The notes under the pieces were generated by a model. It saw only the letters and a program-made list of their open reading frames with translations, made no database searches and was not told the origin of the DNA. Of a stretch of 64,000 nucleotides of DNA, positions 18,246 to 26,084 are shown in pieces. The translations under genes and the position numbers were made by a program. The DNA is from Chryseobacterium sp. LAM-KRS1 (GTDB lineage Bacteria; Bacteroidota; Bacteroidia; Flavobacteriales; Weeksellaceae), in assembly GCF_013184525.1 (NCBI RefSeq), contig NZ_JAAOIZ010000002.1, positions 496,001 through 560,000 of the forward strand, written 5' to 3'. Positions within the stretch are counted from its first letter, which is position 1; each line of letters opens with the position of its first letter.

Positions 18246-19517
18246 ATGAAAAGAAGATTGTTATTTGGTGAGCGCATGTTGCTGGGGGATGGAACGGAAC
18301 CCTTCAATGCAATTATTCCCTTCCGGTTAAAAGGAGATTTCAGGGAAGAAGACGTGCGGCATGCCTTATATCAGATCCAGGCCAAGCACCCTTGGCTGAG
18401 AGCACTCATCATACATGATGAAAAGAAAGTACCGTGGTTTGAAGTACCGGATCCTATTGTTCCTATTCCTGTAAGAACTGTGGTCAGAAAAGGGGAAAAC
18501 GATTGGCAGGAAGAATCCATAAAGGAATGGCAAACCGTTTTTAAGTATGACCAATTTCCTCTTATCCGGTTTGTATGGATCAAGGGAGAAGGAGTATCAG
18601 ATATGCTTTTTGTTTTCCATCATTGTCTGTCTGACGGTGGTTCTGCAATGGCATTTTTAGATGAATTTCTAAAGGTATTGGATAATCCATTGACAGATAT
18701 TGGAACAGAGAATCCGATATTGGGAATTGAGGATGTGGTTCCATCAGCTATTTTATTGAACCGGAGACAGCGTCTGAAAGCAAAATTTATCGGGAGAGTC
18801 GCTGCCACAGCGATAAAATACATGCCCGTGAACAAAAAAGCCATTGACCGGAAAAATGACTACTTTATCCACTGGAAATTTGATCGTGAGACAAGCAGCC
18901 AACTGATCTCTTACTGTAAAGCCATGAAGGTTACCGTGAATACTTTTTTGAGCGCTTCATTACTTAAGGCTTTTAAGAAAGTAAAAGGTCCGGCGGCTTT
19001 CAATAAAGTTTCCTGTCCTGTAGATATCAGACGTTTTGCCTCACAGATAAAAGAGGATCATATCTTTGCTTTCGGGCTGATGATTACCCTATCATCCAAT
19101 GAAAAAGTGAGCTTTGAAGACAATCTGACGCTTATGCAGGAAGATGTGGAACGTAAAACATCCAAGCTTAACCCGTACATGGTAATGATGGTAATGGAGT
19201 CCGGACACGATGCCCTGAAAAACTTCACCAGGCTTCTGAAACAAGGAAGGTCTACCAATGATTGTATGTTCTCCAATCTGGGAAGGATCCAGATTCCTGA
19301 GAACTATAAAGAATTTTCCGTTGAAACCATATTCAGTCCTTCTGTAATCGGTCCTCTGGGTAATACAACAACCATGGTAACATCTACCTACAGGGGAGAA
19401 ATGGATTTTTCTTTTATGGGTAGTGAGGGATATTTACCATACACTGAAGCTTTAGCCATACGTGATGAGATGATTGAGTCCATTCAACTTAAACTGGAAT
19501 ATGCCGAAGTATTATGA
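18246..19517 (+). CDS. Condensation/PapA-like acyltransferase, paralogue 1
   Basis: This 423-residue protein belongs to the CoA/ACP-dependent acyltransferase superfamily of NRPS condensation domains and PapA enzymes. It has HHCLSDG at residues 125-131, with His126 as the expected general base and Asp130 structural. A conserved EMDFSFMGSEG segment lies near the C-terminus. It would esterify a hydroxyl, for instance on the sugars added by the preceding glycosyltransferase, with a carrier-bound or CoA-bound acyl group. That substrate is inferred from context. No adenylation or carrier domain is attached, which argues against a peptide synthetase. The gene begins 3 bases after the glycosyltransferase and is followed by a hairpin. 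Confidence 0.82.
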   Translation: MKRRLLFGERMLLGDGTEPFNAIIPFRLKGDFREEDVRHALYQIQAKHPWLRALIIHDEKKVPWFEVPDPIVPIPVRTVVRKGENDWQEESIKEWQTVFKYDQFPLIRFVWIKGEGVSDMLFVFHHCLSDGGSAMAFLDEFLKVLDNPLTDIGTENPILGIEDVVPSAILLNRRQRLKAKFIGRVAATAIKYMPVNKKAIDRKNDYFIHWKFDRETSSQLISYCKAMKVTVNTFLSASLLKAFKKVKGPAAFNKVSCPVDIRRFASQIKEDHIFAFGLMITLSSNEKVSFEDNLTLMQEDVERKTSKLNPYMVMMVMESGHDALKNFTRLLKQGRSTNDCMFSNLGRIQIPENYKEFSVETIFSPSVIGPLGNTTTMVTSTYRGEMDFSFMGSEGYLPYTEALAIRDEMIESIQLKLEYAEVL

Positions 19518-19617
19518 TCAGATAAAAATCAGTGATATGAACTAAAAGATTGATAAAGTTACTTCTTGTCCGGTATTATTCGGGAAGCAGATGAAGTAAA
19601 CGGAATGATATAAAACT

Positions 19618-19642
19618 AAAGAGATCCATTTTGGATCTCTTT
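19618..19642 (+). terminator. Hairpin inside the operon, between acyltransferases 1 and 2
   Basis: AAAGAGATCC and GGATCTCTTT form a perfect 10-bp stem around a 5-nt ATTTT loop. Only three T residues close the stem and no long T run follows, so it may be a weak or partial terminator or an mRNA-stabilising element. It lies in the only sizeable gap (209 bp) of the locus. Confidence 0.5.
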
Positions 19643-19726
19643 GCAGCAGACAGCAAGAATGTAGGTTGGAATGATCAGAAAGCTTTTTGCATAAAAAACA
19701 AGAAAAACATTAATTTGATATAACCT

Positions 19727-20998
19727 ATGAAAAGAAAACTACTATTTGGAGAACGAATGATATTAGGAGATGGAACAGAGGCTTTTAATGGCATTATCCC
19801 GTTCAGATTAAGGGGTACGTTCAAATTGGAAGAAATTCAGCGGGCTCTGGCTTTGCTTCAAAATAAACATCCCTGGTTAAAAGCACATGTAACCCATGAC
19901 GAAGAAAACCTTCCATGGTTTGAAGTGCCCCAGAAAGTTGTACCCATTCCTATAAGAATTGTGATCCGGCAGGGAGAAGACGACTGGCAGAAAGAATCCA
20001 TGAAAGAATGGTATATGCCTTTCGATCATGAAAAGTTCCCCCTGATAAGGTTTGTATGGATCAAAGGAGAAGAAGTTTCAGACATGTTTTTCTCATTTCA
20101 CCATTGTTTATGCGATGGAGGTTCCGCAATGACATTATTGTATGAGTTTTTACAGGTATTGGACAACCCTTCCGCCGATATTGGTGTAGAGAATCCTATC
20201 CTCGGAATCCAGGATATTGTTCCTGCAAACATCTTAAACAGCCGAAGGCATAAGCTTAAAGCAAAAGTACTCGGCAGAGTGGCATCTACCATCATTAAAT
20301 ATGCTCCTGTAAACAAAAAACCAATAGAGAGGCAAAACGATTATATGATCCATTGGAAGTTTGACAAGGAAATGACTCAACAAGTAATTTCCTATTGTAA
20401 ATCCAATGGTTTTACCGTGAATACTTTTCTTTGTGCAATTGTTCTTCAGGCATTTAAAAAAATAAGGGGGAAAGCTGCATTGAATAAAATTTGCTGCCCT
20501 GTGGATATCAGACGTCTAACAACACAAATCAAACATGATCATATTTTTGCCTTCGGGCTGATGGTTGAAGTTTCGATTAATGAAAAATTGAATTTTCTGG
20601 ATAATGTACGGAAGATGCAGAAGCACGTGAAGCGTAAGACCTCAAAACTGGATCCATATACCAAGATGATGATCATTGAATCATGGCATTATGCCCTGGA
20701 TAATTTCACGAGAATCCTGAGAAATGGAAAAGCAACCAATGACTGTATGCTTTCTAATCTTGGCCTTATTCAGGTGCCCCATGAATACAGGAACTTTACC
20801 GTAGATACCGTTTTCAGCCCTTCAGCTTTGGGCCCTCTGGGCCAGACTACCGGATTTGTAGTTTCAACCTTTCAGGGAGAAATGGATTTTTGCTTTATCG
20901 GTAGTGAAGGATATCTACCTTACTCAGATGCACAGGCCATTCGTAAGGACATCCTTGATACTATAAAATTAAAACTTGAATATTCAGCAGTATCATGA
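19727..20998 (+). CDS. Condensation/PapA-like acyltransferase, paralogue 2
   Basis: This 423-residue protein is closely similar to the acyltransferase encoded at 18246 over its whole length and has the same length. It keeps HHCLCDG at residues 125-131 and EMDFCFIGSEG near the end, so it should be catalytically competent. The pair looks like a recent gene duplication and may acylate different positions or use different acyl donors. It is preceded by a 209-bp gap with a hairpin. Its stop overlaps the start of the third acyltransferase (ATGA), so those two are translationally coupled. Confidence 0.82.
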   Translation: MKRKLLFGERMILGDGTEAFNGIIPFRLRGTFKLEEIQRALALLQNKHPWLKAHVTHDEENLPWFEVPQKVVPIPIRIVIRQGEDDWQKESMKEWYMPFDHEKFPLIRFVWIKGEEVSDMFFSFHHCLCDGGSAMTLLYEFLQVLDNPSADIGVENPILGIQDIVPANILNSRRHKLKAKVLGRVASTIIKYAPVNKKPIERQNDYMIHWKFDKEMTQQVISYCKSNGFTVNTFLCAIVLQAFKKIRGKAALNKICCPVDIRRLTTQIKHDHIFAFGLMVEVSINEKLNFLDNVRKMQKHVKRKTSKLDPYTKMMIIESWHYALDNFTRILRNGKATNDCMLSNLGLIQVPHEYRNFTVDTVFSPSALGPLGQTTGFVVSTFQGEMDFCFIGSEGYLPYSDAQAIRKDILDTIKLKLEYSAVS

Positions 20999-22254
20999 TC
21001 AAGAGAAAACTAATGATGGTGGAGAGAATCATGTATGTTGATTCCGGAACACCCCTCAATTGCGTATTTACAGCAAAGATCAAAGGAACACTTCATGAAG
21101 CAGATTTTAAAACAGCTTTAGAAAAAATCCAGAAAAAACATTCTTTGCTCAGATCCAGGATCGATACCGATACTGAGCAATATCCCTTTTTTATAGAAGA
21201 AAGAGAGATGGAAGCCATTCCCCTTCGGATCATAGACCGGGAATCCGATGAAGATTGGTTGCGTGAGTCTGAAAAAGAATGGTTCCGCATGTTTGAAGAT
21301 CATCGGAAACCTTTGGCTCAACTGGTATGGATTAAAGGAAATGAGGTTTCCGAAATTCTCTGGGTACTTCCCCACTGCATTTGTGATGGAACTTCCCAGG
21401 TAACTCTGATGCGGGAGCTTCTCTGCCTGCTGGATGATCCAACTATGGAACTGGATACATACCAGGCATTCAGCTCAGTTGATGACTTCCTGCCTTCCGG
21501 TTTTAATACCAAAAAGAAAGTACGCAAAGCAAGGCTATACCTGCTTATGGCCAGGCTCTTCTTTCTGATGCAAAAGAAAAGTAAAAAAAGAAATCTTGGA
21601 AAAAACTATGTGATCCATTGGAAACTGAACCCGGAAATAACGAACCAGATCACCAGCAAGTGTAAAGCGCATGGTGTTTCTGTACACTCGCTGTTGTGTG
21701 CTTCATTCATGCAGGCATTTCAGGAAATCCGGGGAGCTGAGGCTAAAAGAAAAGTGATCAGCCCCGTGGACGTGCGCCATTTTATTCCGGAAATAAAGCA
21801 GGATCATGTATTTGCTTTTGCTCCTACCATAGAACTATCATTGAAAAAAGGAAATCATGGGATATTTGACCAGGCAGGACACATCAAAAAAGACCTTCTT
21901 GAGAAATTAGAAAAAATAGAAGCACGGGAACTTCTTTGGATGGGTGAACAGATGCACCCGCTTGTCGAACGCATGATCAGCATGCTTAAATCAACCCATG
22001 GCGGACATGATATTACCCTATCCAACATGGGAAAAATTAATATTCCGGATCAATATCAGCGTTTTGAGCTCGAAACGATTATGAGTCCCACCGTTGCTTT
22101 TCCTTGGCTCAATTCGAACACCCTGGTTACCACTACCTACAAGCAGGAAATGGATTTTACGCTTATGTCGAATGAAGATTTCCTATCCAGACAGAAAGCC
22201 ACAGAAATTAAAGATAAAGCCCTTGAACTACTTACTGTATCTTTACAGAACTAA
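20995..22254 (+). CDS. Condensation/PapA-like acyltransferase, paralogue 3 (divergent)
   Basis: This 419-residue protein is homologous to the two preceding acyltransferases but more diverged. Its catalytic motif reads PHCICDG (126-132). The first His of HHxxxDG is replaced by Pro, while the catalytic second His (127) and Asp131 are kept. In condensation-superfamily enzymes the second His is the functional base, so activity is likely retained. It starts inside the stop of paralogue 2 and ends 2 bases before the small membrane protein gene. It may use a distinct acyl donor or acceptor site. Confidence 0.8.
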   Translation: MIKRKLMMVERIMYVDSGTPLNCVFTAKIKGTLHEADFKTALEKIQKKHSLLRSRIDTDTEQYPFFIEEREMEAIPLRIIDRESDEDWLRESEKEWFRMFEDHRKPLAQLVWIKGNEVSEILWVLPHCICDGTSQVTLMRELLCLLDDPTMELDTYQAFSSVDDFLPSGFNTKKKVRKARLYLLMARLFFLMQKKSKKRNLGKNYVIHWKLNPEITNQITSKCKAHGVSVHSLLCASFMQAFQEIRGAEAKRKVISPVDVRHFIPEIKQDHVFAFAPTIELSLKKGNHGIFDQAGHIKKDLLEKLEKIEARELLWMGEQMHPLVERMISMLKSTHGGHDITLSNMGKINIPDQYQRFELETIMSPTVAFPWLNSNTLVTTTYKQEMDFTLMSNEDFLSRQKATEIKDKALELLTVSLQN

Positions 22255-22256
22255 AC

Positions 22257-22790
22257 ATGAAAACGGATAAATCCCCTACTATAAAAAAGAAAACCACTCT
22301 CAAACGCTTTTTATTAACGCGGACGATCTACTATGTTCTTCCGAATGCATTTCTTAATTTTATTATTGCCTATGCAAGCTTTCACGAGCTGGGTTATACT
22401 CATTTCTTCTCAGGTACCCAGAATCTGGCCCGGCTAACCTTGCCAATGGCCATTTTCCTGCCGGTTATCCTCACGATCGATATCACCAAAAGAGTCACTG
22501 CCGCTGCAGAAGAGGGAACAATAGAATTCATGGTAGATAACAAGCTGAATACAAAAAAGTTCATGACGAAATTCAGTATATTACATGGTGTTATCAGTGG
22601 GCTTCTTGTACTTTCTCTTCTGGTATTTGCTCAGTACAAATTTTCAACAAACTACAAGCTCGATGCTATGGCAATGGCCATACTCGTAGGAGCACTTGCA
22701 GGAATACTGTCTGTACTTTCCGTCTATTTACCCGTTAATAAACTAAGGAAATACCTGTATAAACCTGTTCCAGCAAACACTTCAGAATAA
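22257..22790 (+). CDS. Small polytopic membrane protein of the synthase operon
   Basis: I do not recognise this 177-residue protein. It has a basic N-terminus and about four hydrophobic segments (near residues 25-45, 60-80, 108-130 and 138-160). A hydrophilic cytoplasmic-looking stretch, KRVTAAAEEGTIEFMVDNKL, lies between the second and third. The gene starts 2 bases after the third acyltransferase and is the last of the run, so it probably serves the same product. It could anchor the soluble enzymes or help product export, but nothing in the sequence shows a transport mechanism. Confidence 0.75.
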   Translation: MKTDKSPTIKKKTTLKRFLLTRTIYYVLPNAFLNFIIAYASFHELGYTHFFSGTQNLARLTLPMAIFLPVILTIDITKRVTAAAEEGTIEFMVDNKLNTKKFMTKFSILHGVISGLLVLSLLVFAQYKFSTNYKLDAMAMAILVGALAGILSVLSVYLPVNKLRKYLYKPVPANTSE

Positions 22791-22892
22791 TTGAATAGTA
22801 AATTCCGTGTTTATCAGACTCATCTGTTCAAAACATAAAGACCTGCCATTGTAGGGTCACTGTTCAAAAATTTTCCAAACTTTTGGGATAAA

Positions 22893-22924
22893 TTGAATTA
22901 ATTAAATTTAATATCATAGATTTG
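22893..22924 (+). promoter_or_regulatory. Bacteroidota-type promoter
   Basis: TTG at 22893-22895 and TAGATTTG at 22917-22924 are separated by 21 bases, a good match to the -33/-7 consensus. A short ORF starts 24 bases after the -7 box. Confidence 0.6.
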
Positions 22925-22947
22925 TCTTAGTAACACAATTAAAACAC

Positions 22948-23076
22948 ATGAAAAATTTATTTTACCCATTTCTTACCGGATATCTATTCCGGGTGATCTG
23001 TTCCCCGCAACTTTCTGTTATCCAAAATCATATTACTCTTTTACATTTTCGTGAACAGCCGGGTAATTCAGCGTGA
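22948..23076 (+). CDS. Possible 42-residue small protein
   Basis: An ATG frame of 42 codons starts MKNLFYPFLTGYLFRVI, with one hydrophobic stretch near the N-terminus and a single Cys. It lies at an ideal distance behind a consensus promoter, which is the main reason to list it. No family is recognised and codon use is not informative at this length. The promoter may instead serve the exported protein gene at 23249 with a long leader. Confidence 0.35.
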   Translation: MKNLFYPFLTGYLFRVICSPQLSVIQNHITLLHFREQPGNSA

Positions 23077-23248
23077 TTCGGAATAAACTCTTTTGCGTTA
23101 GAGTTAGATGTTGCGCATAACATAGCGCATATTTCAAAAATAAATATCAAAAAAAAATGTTACTTTTGCTTTAGGGACGAAGTTTTTAATGCTATCTGAT
23201 CCCGGAATTGCAAGGACGCCATATTATAAAATGTTAAAAATCAATCCA

Positions 23249-23803
23249 ATGAGGAAAATAATTTTACTATTTACTTGTCTGTTCGGTATTTCAATTTTTG
23301 CACAAATTAAAGTGTTAAAAAATGAGACTCTAGTGGAAATTGGTAAAGATAACTCTGTTGGCTTATATAAAAAGGAGGATAAATTCACTATCAATTACCA
23401 GGATCTTAATACCAGCAACCTCAATACTTTCAGATCTTTTTCTTTTCAAAACCTGAACGGAGATGTCTCTGATCTATATAAACTGATTACGGACGGGTTT
23501 ATTTCCCTTCCAGAAGGAAACATCGCTTTGGAGCTTCCAAACGATATCATTGAGCTCCATTACGAGAAAAACTATGGCCAGCCAACCGTTCAGTTTATCC
23601 AGTTCATTAATAAAAACCGAAAATATGTTGGAAAATCTCAATTCTTAAATAAGAAGCAGGTCGATAAAATCTTCGGAAAAACAAATGGGAAATCATCTCT
23701 GTATGAGAGGACTGCCATGATGAACAATGTTCATTCCAATAAGCCGGACACTTCAGCATCATCTTATAATTCCGGCAATAAAAATAAGAAAACGAAAAAA
23801 TAA
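23249..23803 (+). CDS. Hypothetical exported protein
   Basis: This 184-residue protein starts MRKIILLFTCLFGISIFAQ, a typical flavobacterial lipid-free signal peptide with cleavage after FAQ. Upstream in-frame Met codons at 23189 and 23231 would bury it, so 23249 is preferred. The mature part contains repeated beta-prone segments and ends in a lysine/asparagine-rich tail (GNKNKKTKK). No domain is recognised. A strong terminator follows at 23829. Confidence 0.7.
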   Translation: MRKIILLFTCLFGISIFAQIKVLKNETLVEIGKDNSVGLYKKEDKFTINYQDLNTSNLNTFRSFSFQNLNGDVSDLYKLITDGFISLPEGNIALELPNDIIELHYEKNYGQPTVQFIQFINKNRKYVGKSQFLNKKQVDKIFGKTNGKSSLYERTAMMNNVHSNKPDTSASSYNSGNKNKKTKK

Positions 23804-23828
23804 TAATTATTTTTACAATATAGCAGAG

Positions 23829-23853
23829 CTCATTCCTAAGAATGAGTTTTTTT
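23829..23853 (+). terminator. Intrinsic terminator
   Basis: CTCATTC and GAATGAG form a 7-bp stem with a CTAA loop, followed by seven T residues, a textbook intrinsic terminator for the exported-protein gene. Confidence 0.8.
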
Positions 23854-23885
23854 ATTTTATTTTTGCAAAAAGATCATTACACCCT

Positions 23886-24581
23886 ATGTCGCTTCAAATA
23901 ATCAATTTAACCAAAAAATTTGGTGACCAAACCGCCCTTAACCTGATTAACATCTCCATTGATAAAAATGAAATCATTGGCCTTCTGGGACCTAACGGCG
24001 CAGGAAAATCTACTTTAATGAAATCCATTGTCGGAGCTTTAAAAATAGATGAAGGGCAAATCATCTTTAATGATAAAGAAATTTCGGAATATGAGATAGA
24101 AGCTAAGAAGAATATTGGTTTTCTTCCTGAAAATAATCCTCTGTATCTGGAAATGTATGTTAAAGAATATTTGCAATTTGTGGCTAATATTCATAAAATC
24201 CCTGAAACACGAATTAATGAAGTGATAGAGCTTGTAGGGATCACTCCTGAAAAATCGAAAAAAATCAGTCAGCTTTCCAAGGGATATAAGCAGAGGGTTG
24301 GTTTGGCACAGGCTATTCTACATCAGCCTGATCTTCTCATTCTTGACGAACCTACCAACGGTCTGGATCCTAATCAGATTATTGAAATAAGAAATGTAGT
24401 AAAAGAGATCGGTAAAGAAAAAACCGTTCTGCTGTCAACCCACATTATGCAGGAGGTTGAAGCATTATGCTCACGGGTAATTCTTATCCATAAAGGAAAT
24501 ATCCTTCAGGATTGTCCGATTGAAGAATTCAAAGGAAAATTCGGCAGCCTGGAAGAAGCTTTTGCAAGCCATACCAGCTAA
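23886..24581 (+). CDS. ABC transporter ATP-binding protein (ABC-2 type)
   Basis: This 231-residue ATPase has a Walker A motif (GPNGAGKST, about residues 37-45), an LSKGYKQRVGLAQA signature, Walker B (LLILDEPTNGLDP) and a switch His (STHIMQE). It would power an ABC-2 type exporter or resemble GldA, but it is shorter than typical GldA and no permease gene is adjacent. ATG 23886 begins the ABC fold; a longer frame upstream runs through the terminator and is not credible. It looks like a single-gene unit. Confidence 0.88.
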   Translation: MSLQIINLTKKFGDQTALNLINISIDKNEIIGLLGPNGAGKSTLMKSIVGALKIDEGQIIFNDKEISEYEIEAKKNIGFLPENNPLYLEMYVKEYLQFVANIHKIPETRINEVIELVGITPEKSKKISQLSKGYKQRVGLAQAILHQPDLLILDEPTNGLDPNQIIEIRNVVKEIGKEKTVLLSTHIMQEVEALCSRVILIHKGNILQDCPIEEFKGKFGSLEEAFASHTS

Positions 24582-24589
24582 GATTTAAA

Positions 24590-24620
24590 TTGTATTGATT
24601 GTTTAATGGCTTTATATTTG
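24590..24620 (+). promoter_or_regulatory. Bacteroidota-type promoter of the 24658 gene
   Basis: TTG at 24590-24592 and TATATTTG at 24613-24620, with a 20-base spacer, match the consensus exactly. The start codon follows 37 bases later. Confidence 0.7.
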
Positions 24621-24657
24621 ATTAGATTCAGGTAATCTAATTTTAAAACCTATTGCC

Positions 24658-25098
24658 ATGATCAGAACAATCTTAATGGGCACATTTATTATAGCATTAT
24701 CTTCTCCAGTTTATGCATATGTTGCTAATGAAAATCCGGTTATAAAAACTGAAAACAGTTCAGAATATATCCAGCAGGTTCCCAAAACCGTTATTATTAA
24801 AACAAAGAAATTTAAAATACGGATCGATCTTCAACCTAACGGAAAATACCTTTATCAGGCATGGGGAGCCAATTCAAAACTTACCTCAAAACCTAATATG
24901 ATCATCAGTGACGGAGAGCTTGTTCCAGATGGTTCCGGAGGTAATTATTATTATGATTTCGTAAATAAAGGATTTCATTACCAGGTCTGGAGAAATTACC
25001 TCACCGATTCAGCAACGAAAGCACCCTATACGCTCGTTGTAAGTGATGAAAGTGGTAATACTGTGGTACAACAGGATGGAATCGTGGTAAAAAAGTAA
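24658..25098 (+). CDS. Hypothetical exported protein
   Basis: This 146-residue protein has an N-terminal signal sequence (IRTILMGTFIIALSSPVYA). The mature domain is rich in beta strands and aromatic residues (KYLYQAWGANSKL, HYQVWRNYL). No family is recognised. It has its own consensus promoter and a strong bidirectional terminator, so it is a single-gene unit probably expressed well. Confidence 0.75.
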   Translation: MIRTILMGTFIIALSSPVYAYVANENPVIKTENSSEYIQQVPKTVIIKTKKFKIRIDLQPNGKYLYQAWGANSKLTSKPNMIISDGELVPDGSGGNYYYDFVNKGFHYQVWRNYLTDSATKAPYTLVVSDESGNTVVQQDGIVVKK

Positions 25099-25101
25099 AA
25101 T

Positions 25102-25132
25102 AAAAACTCCCGCATTGGATGCGGGAGTTTTT
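25102..25132. terminator. Bidirectional intrinsic terminator
   Basis: A perfect 13-bp stem (25102-25114 with 25120-25132) with a TTGGA loop is flanked by A and T runs, so it can stop transcription from both convergent genes. Confidence 0.85.
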
Positions 25133-25135
25133 ATT

Positions 25136-25936
25136 TTATGTACCTAATTGTTTGATCTGGGTATAAAAATTACTCTCTGCAAAACTTTCTTTTGCCGAAT
25201 TATAGCCTATATTGAAAATCTCTTCAAGACGATCCTTTTTCCTTTCAAAAGTTCCGTAATTGGAAAGATCCTGTGAGGTAATGAACCAATCACAATAATC
25301 GAACTTTCCTTTCTCTATTCTGTACGAAAGAAGGTCATAAGAGCGTGAAACAATAGCTTTAATGGATTTTAAATCTTTAATATCGATTTCATGGGGCGGA
25401 GATACAAAAACCCCGATCAGCTTATCACATTCCTCCCTGATGATATCCGCAGGAAAGTTATTTAATACTCCTCCATCACAATACATCTCTTCGCCGATGA
25501 TATAAGGCGTTGTAATCCCGGGAATAGAACATGAGGCAATAATTGCATCTGTAACTTTAAAATTTTCATCAAAAATTTTCTGCGTCCCGGACACCAGTTC
25601 CGTAGCTACGATCTTAACCTCTTTATCCAGATCTTTCAGTTTCATATCCTGAAAAATGGGTCTTAAATAGTTGGTAAAAATAATGGAGGATACCAGCCCG
25701 GGCTGGTTGAATGTAAAATGCTTCCAGTTAAAAAAATAAACCGAATTGAAGAATTCCAGAATTTCTTCAGGTGTTTTACCTACTGCATACAGGCATCCTA
25801 CGATAGAACCTGCACTGCAACAAGACAATACATCAATATCAATATTCTTCTCAATCAGGAATTTTAAAACTCCGGCATGTGCAATACCCTTGGTACCGCC
25901 ACCTGATAAAACAAGCCCTACTTTCTCAAGATTCAT
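25136..25936 (-). CDS. Patatin-like phospholipase family protein
   Basis: This 266-residue protein has the patatin glycine-rich oxyanion loop GGGTKG near residues 11-16. Its nucleophile elbow reads CCSAGS, and the second catalytic residue lies in DGGVLNNFP. Such enzymes hydrolyse acyl esters of phospholipids or lysophospholipids, and this one resembles the short RssA-type bacterial members. The usual first Gly of GxSxG is Cys here; the catalytic Ser and the following AG are kept. It has no signal peptide, so it is probably cytoplasmic or on the inner membrane face. Confidence 0.87.
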   Translation of the reverse strand: MNLEKVGLVLSGGGTKGIAHAGVLKFLIEKNIDIDVLSCCSAGSIVGCLYAVGKTPEEILEFFNSVYFFNWKHFTFNQPGLVSSIIFTNYLRPIFQDMKLKDLDKEVKIVATELVSGTQKIFDENFKVTDAIIASCSIPGITTPYIIGEEMYCDGGVLNNFPADIIREECDKLIGVFVSPPHEIDIKDLKSIKAIVSRSYDLLSYRIEKGKFDYCDWFITSQDLSNYGTFERKKDRLEEIFNIGYNSAKESFAESNFYTQIKQLGT

Positions 25937-26038
25937 AGAATAAAATTAAGAAAACAGGTCGAGAAAATCTGATTATTTTTTTGAAATATTCTAATTTTAA
26001 AATTATTTTAATAAATATCCCGGCATAAACTATATTAA

Positions 26039-26064
26039 AAAAGCCCAGAATAATCTGGGCTTTT
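26039..26064 (-). terminator. Intrinsic terminator of lpdA
   Basis: AAAAGCCCAGA and its exact complement form an 11-bp stem around an ATAA loop, 20 bases beyond the dihydrolipoyl dehydrogenase stop. Confidence 0.8.
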
Positions 26065-26084
26065 AAATATTTCTGTATTATAGA

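Larger units (their letters stand above)
22791..23248. other. Intergenic region after the synthase locus
   Basis: This 458-bp stretch contains one well-formed promoter (22893-22924) and a 42-codon ORF behind it (22948-23076). TACTTTTG at 23161-23168 is a possible -7 box for the next exported-protein gene, but it has no matching TTG. I see no clear terminator for the synthase operon. Confidence 0.55.

Noticed and set aside
19687..19717. Promoter before acyltransferase 2 (TTG ... TTAATTTG)
   Set aside because: The -7 box has T in place of the second-position A, and the ATG lies only 9 bases beyond it, leaving almost no leader.
3456..22254. Flexirubin/aryl polyene pigment cluster
   Set aside because: That pathway uses discrete type II KS/CLF, ammonia-lyase and AMP-ligase genes, none of which occur here.
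3456..22790. Non-ribosomal peptide synthetase because of condensation-like domains
   Set aside because: No adenylation or peptidyl carrier modules are present, and the three proteins are stand-alone, as PapA-type acyltransferases are.
23858..23865. TATTTTTG as promoter of the ABC ATPase gene
   Set aside because: It lies within the T-rich tail after a terminator and has no TTG at the -33 distance.
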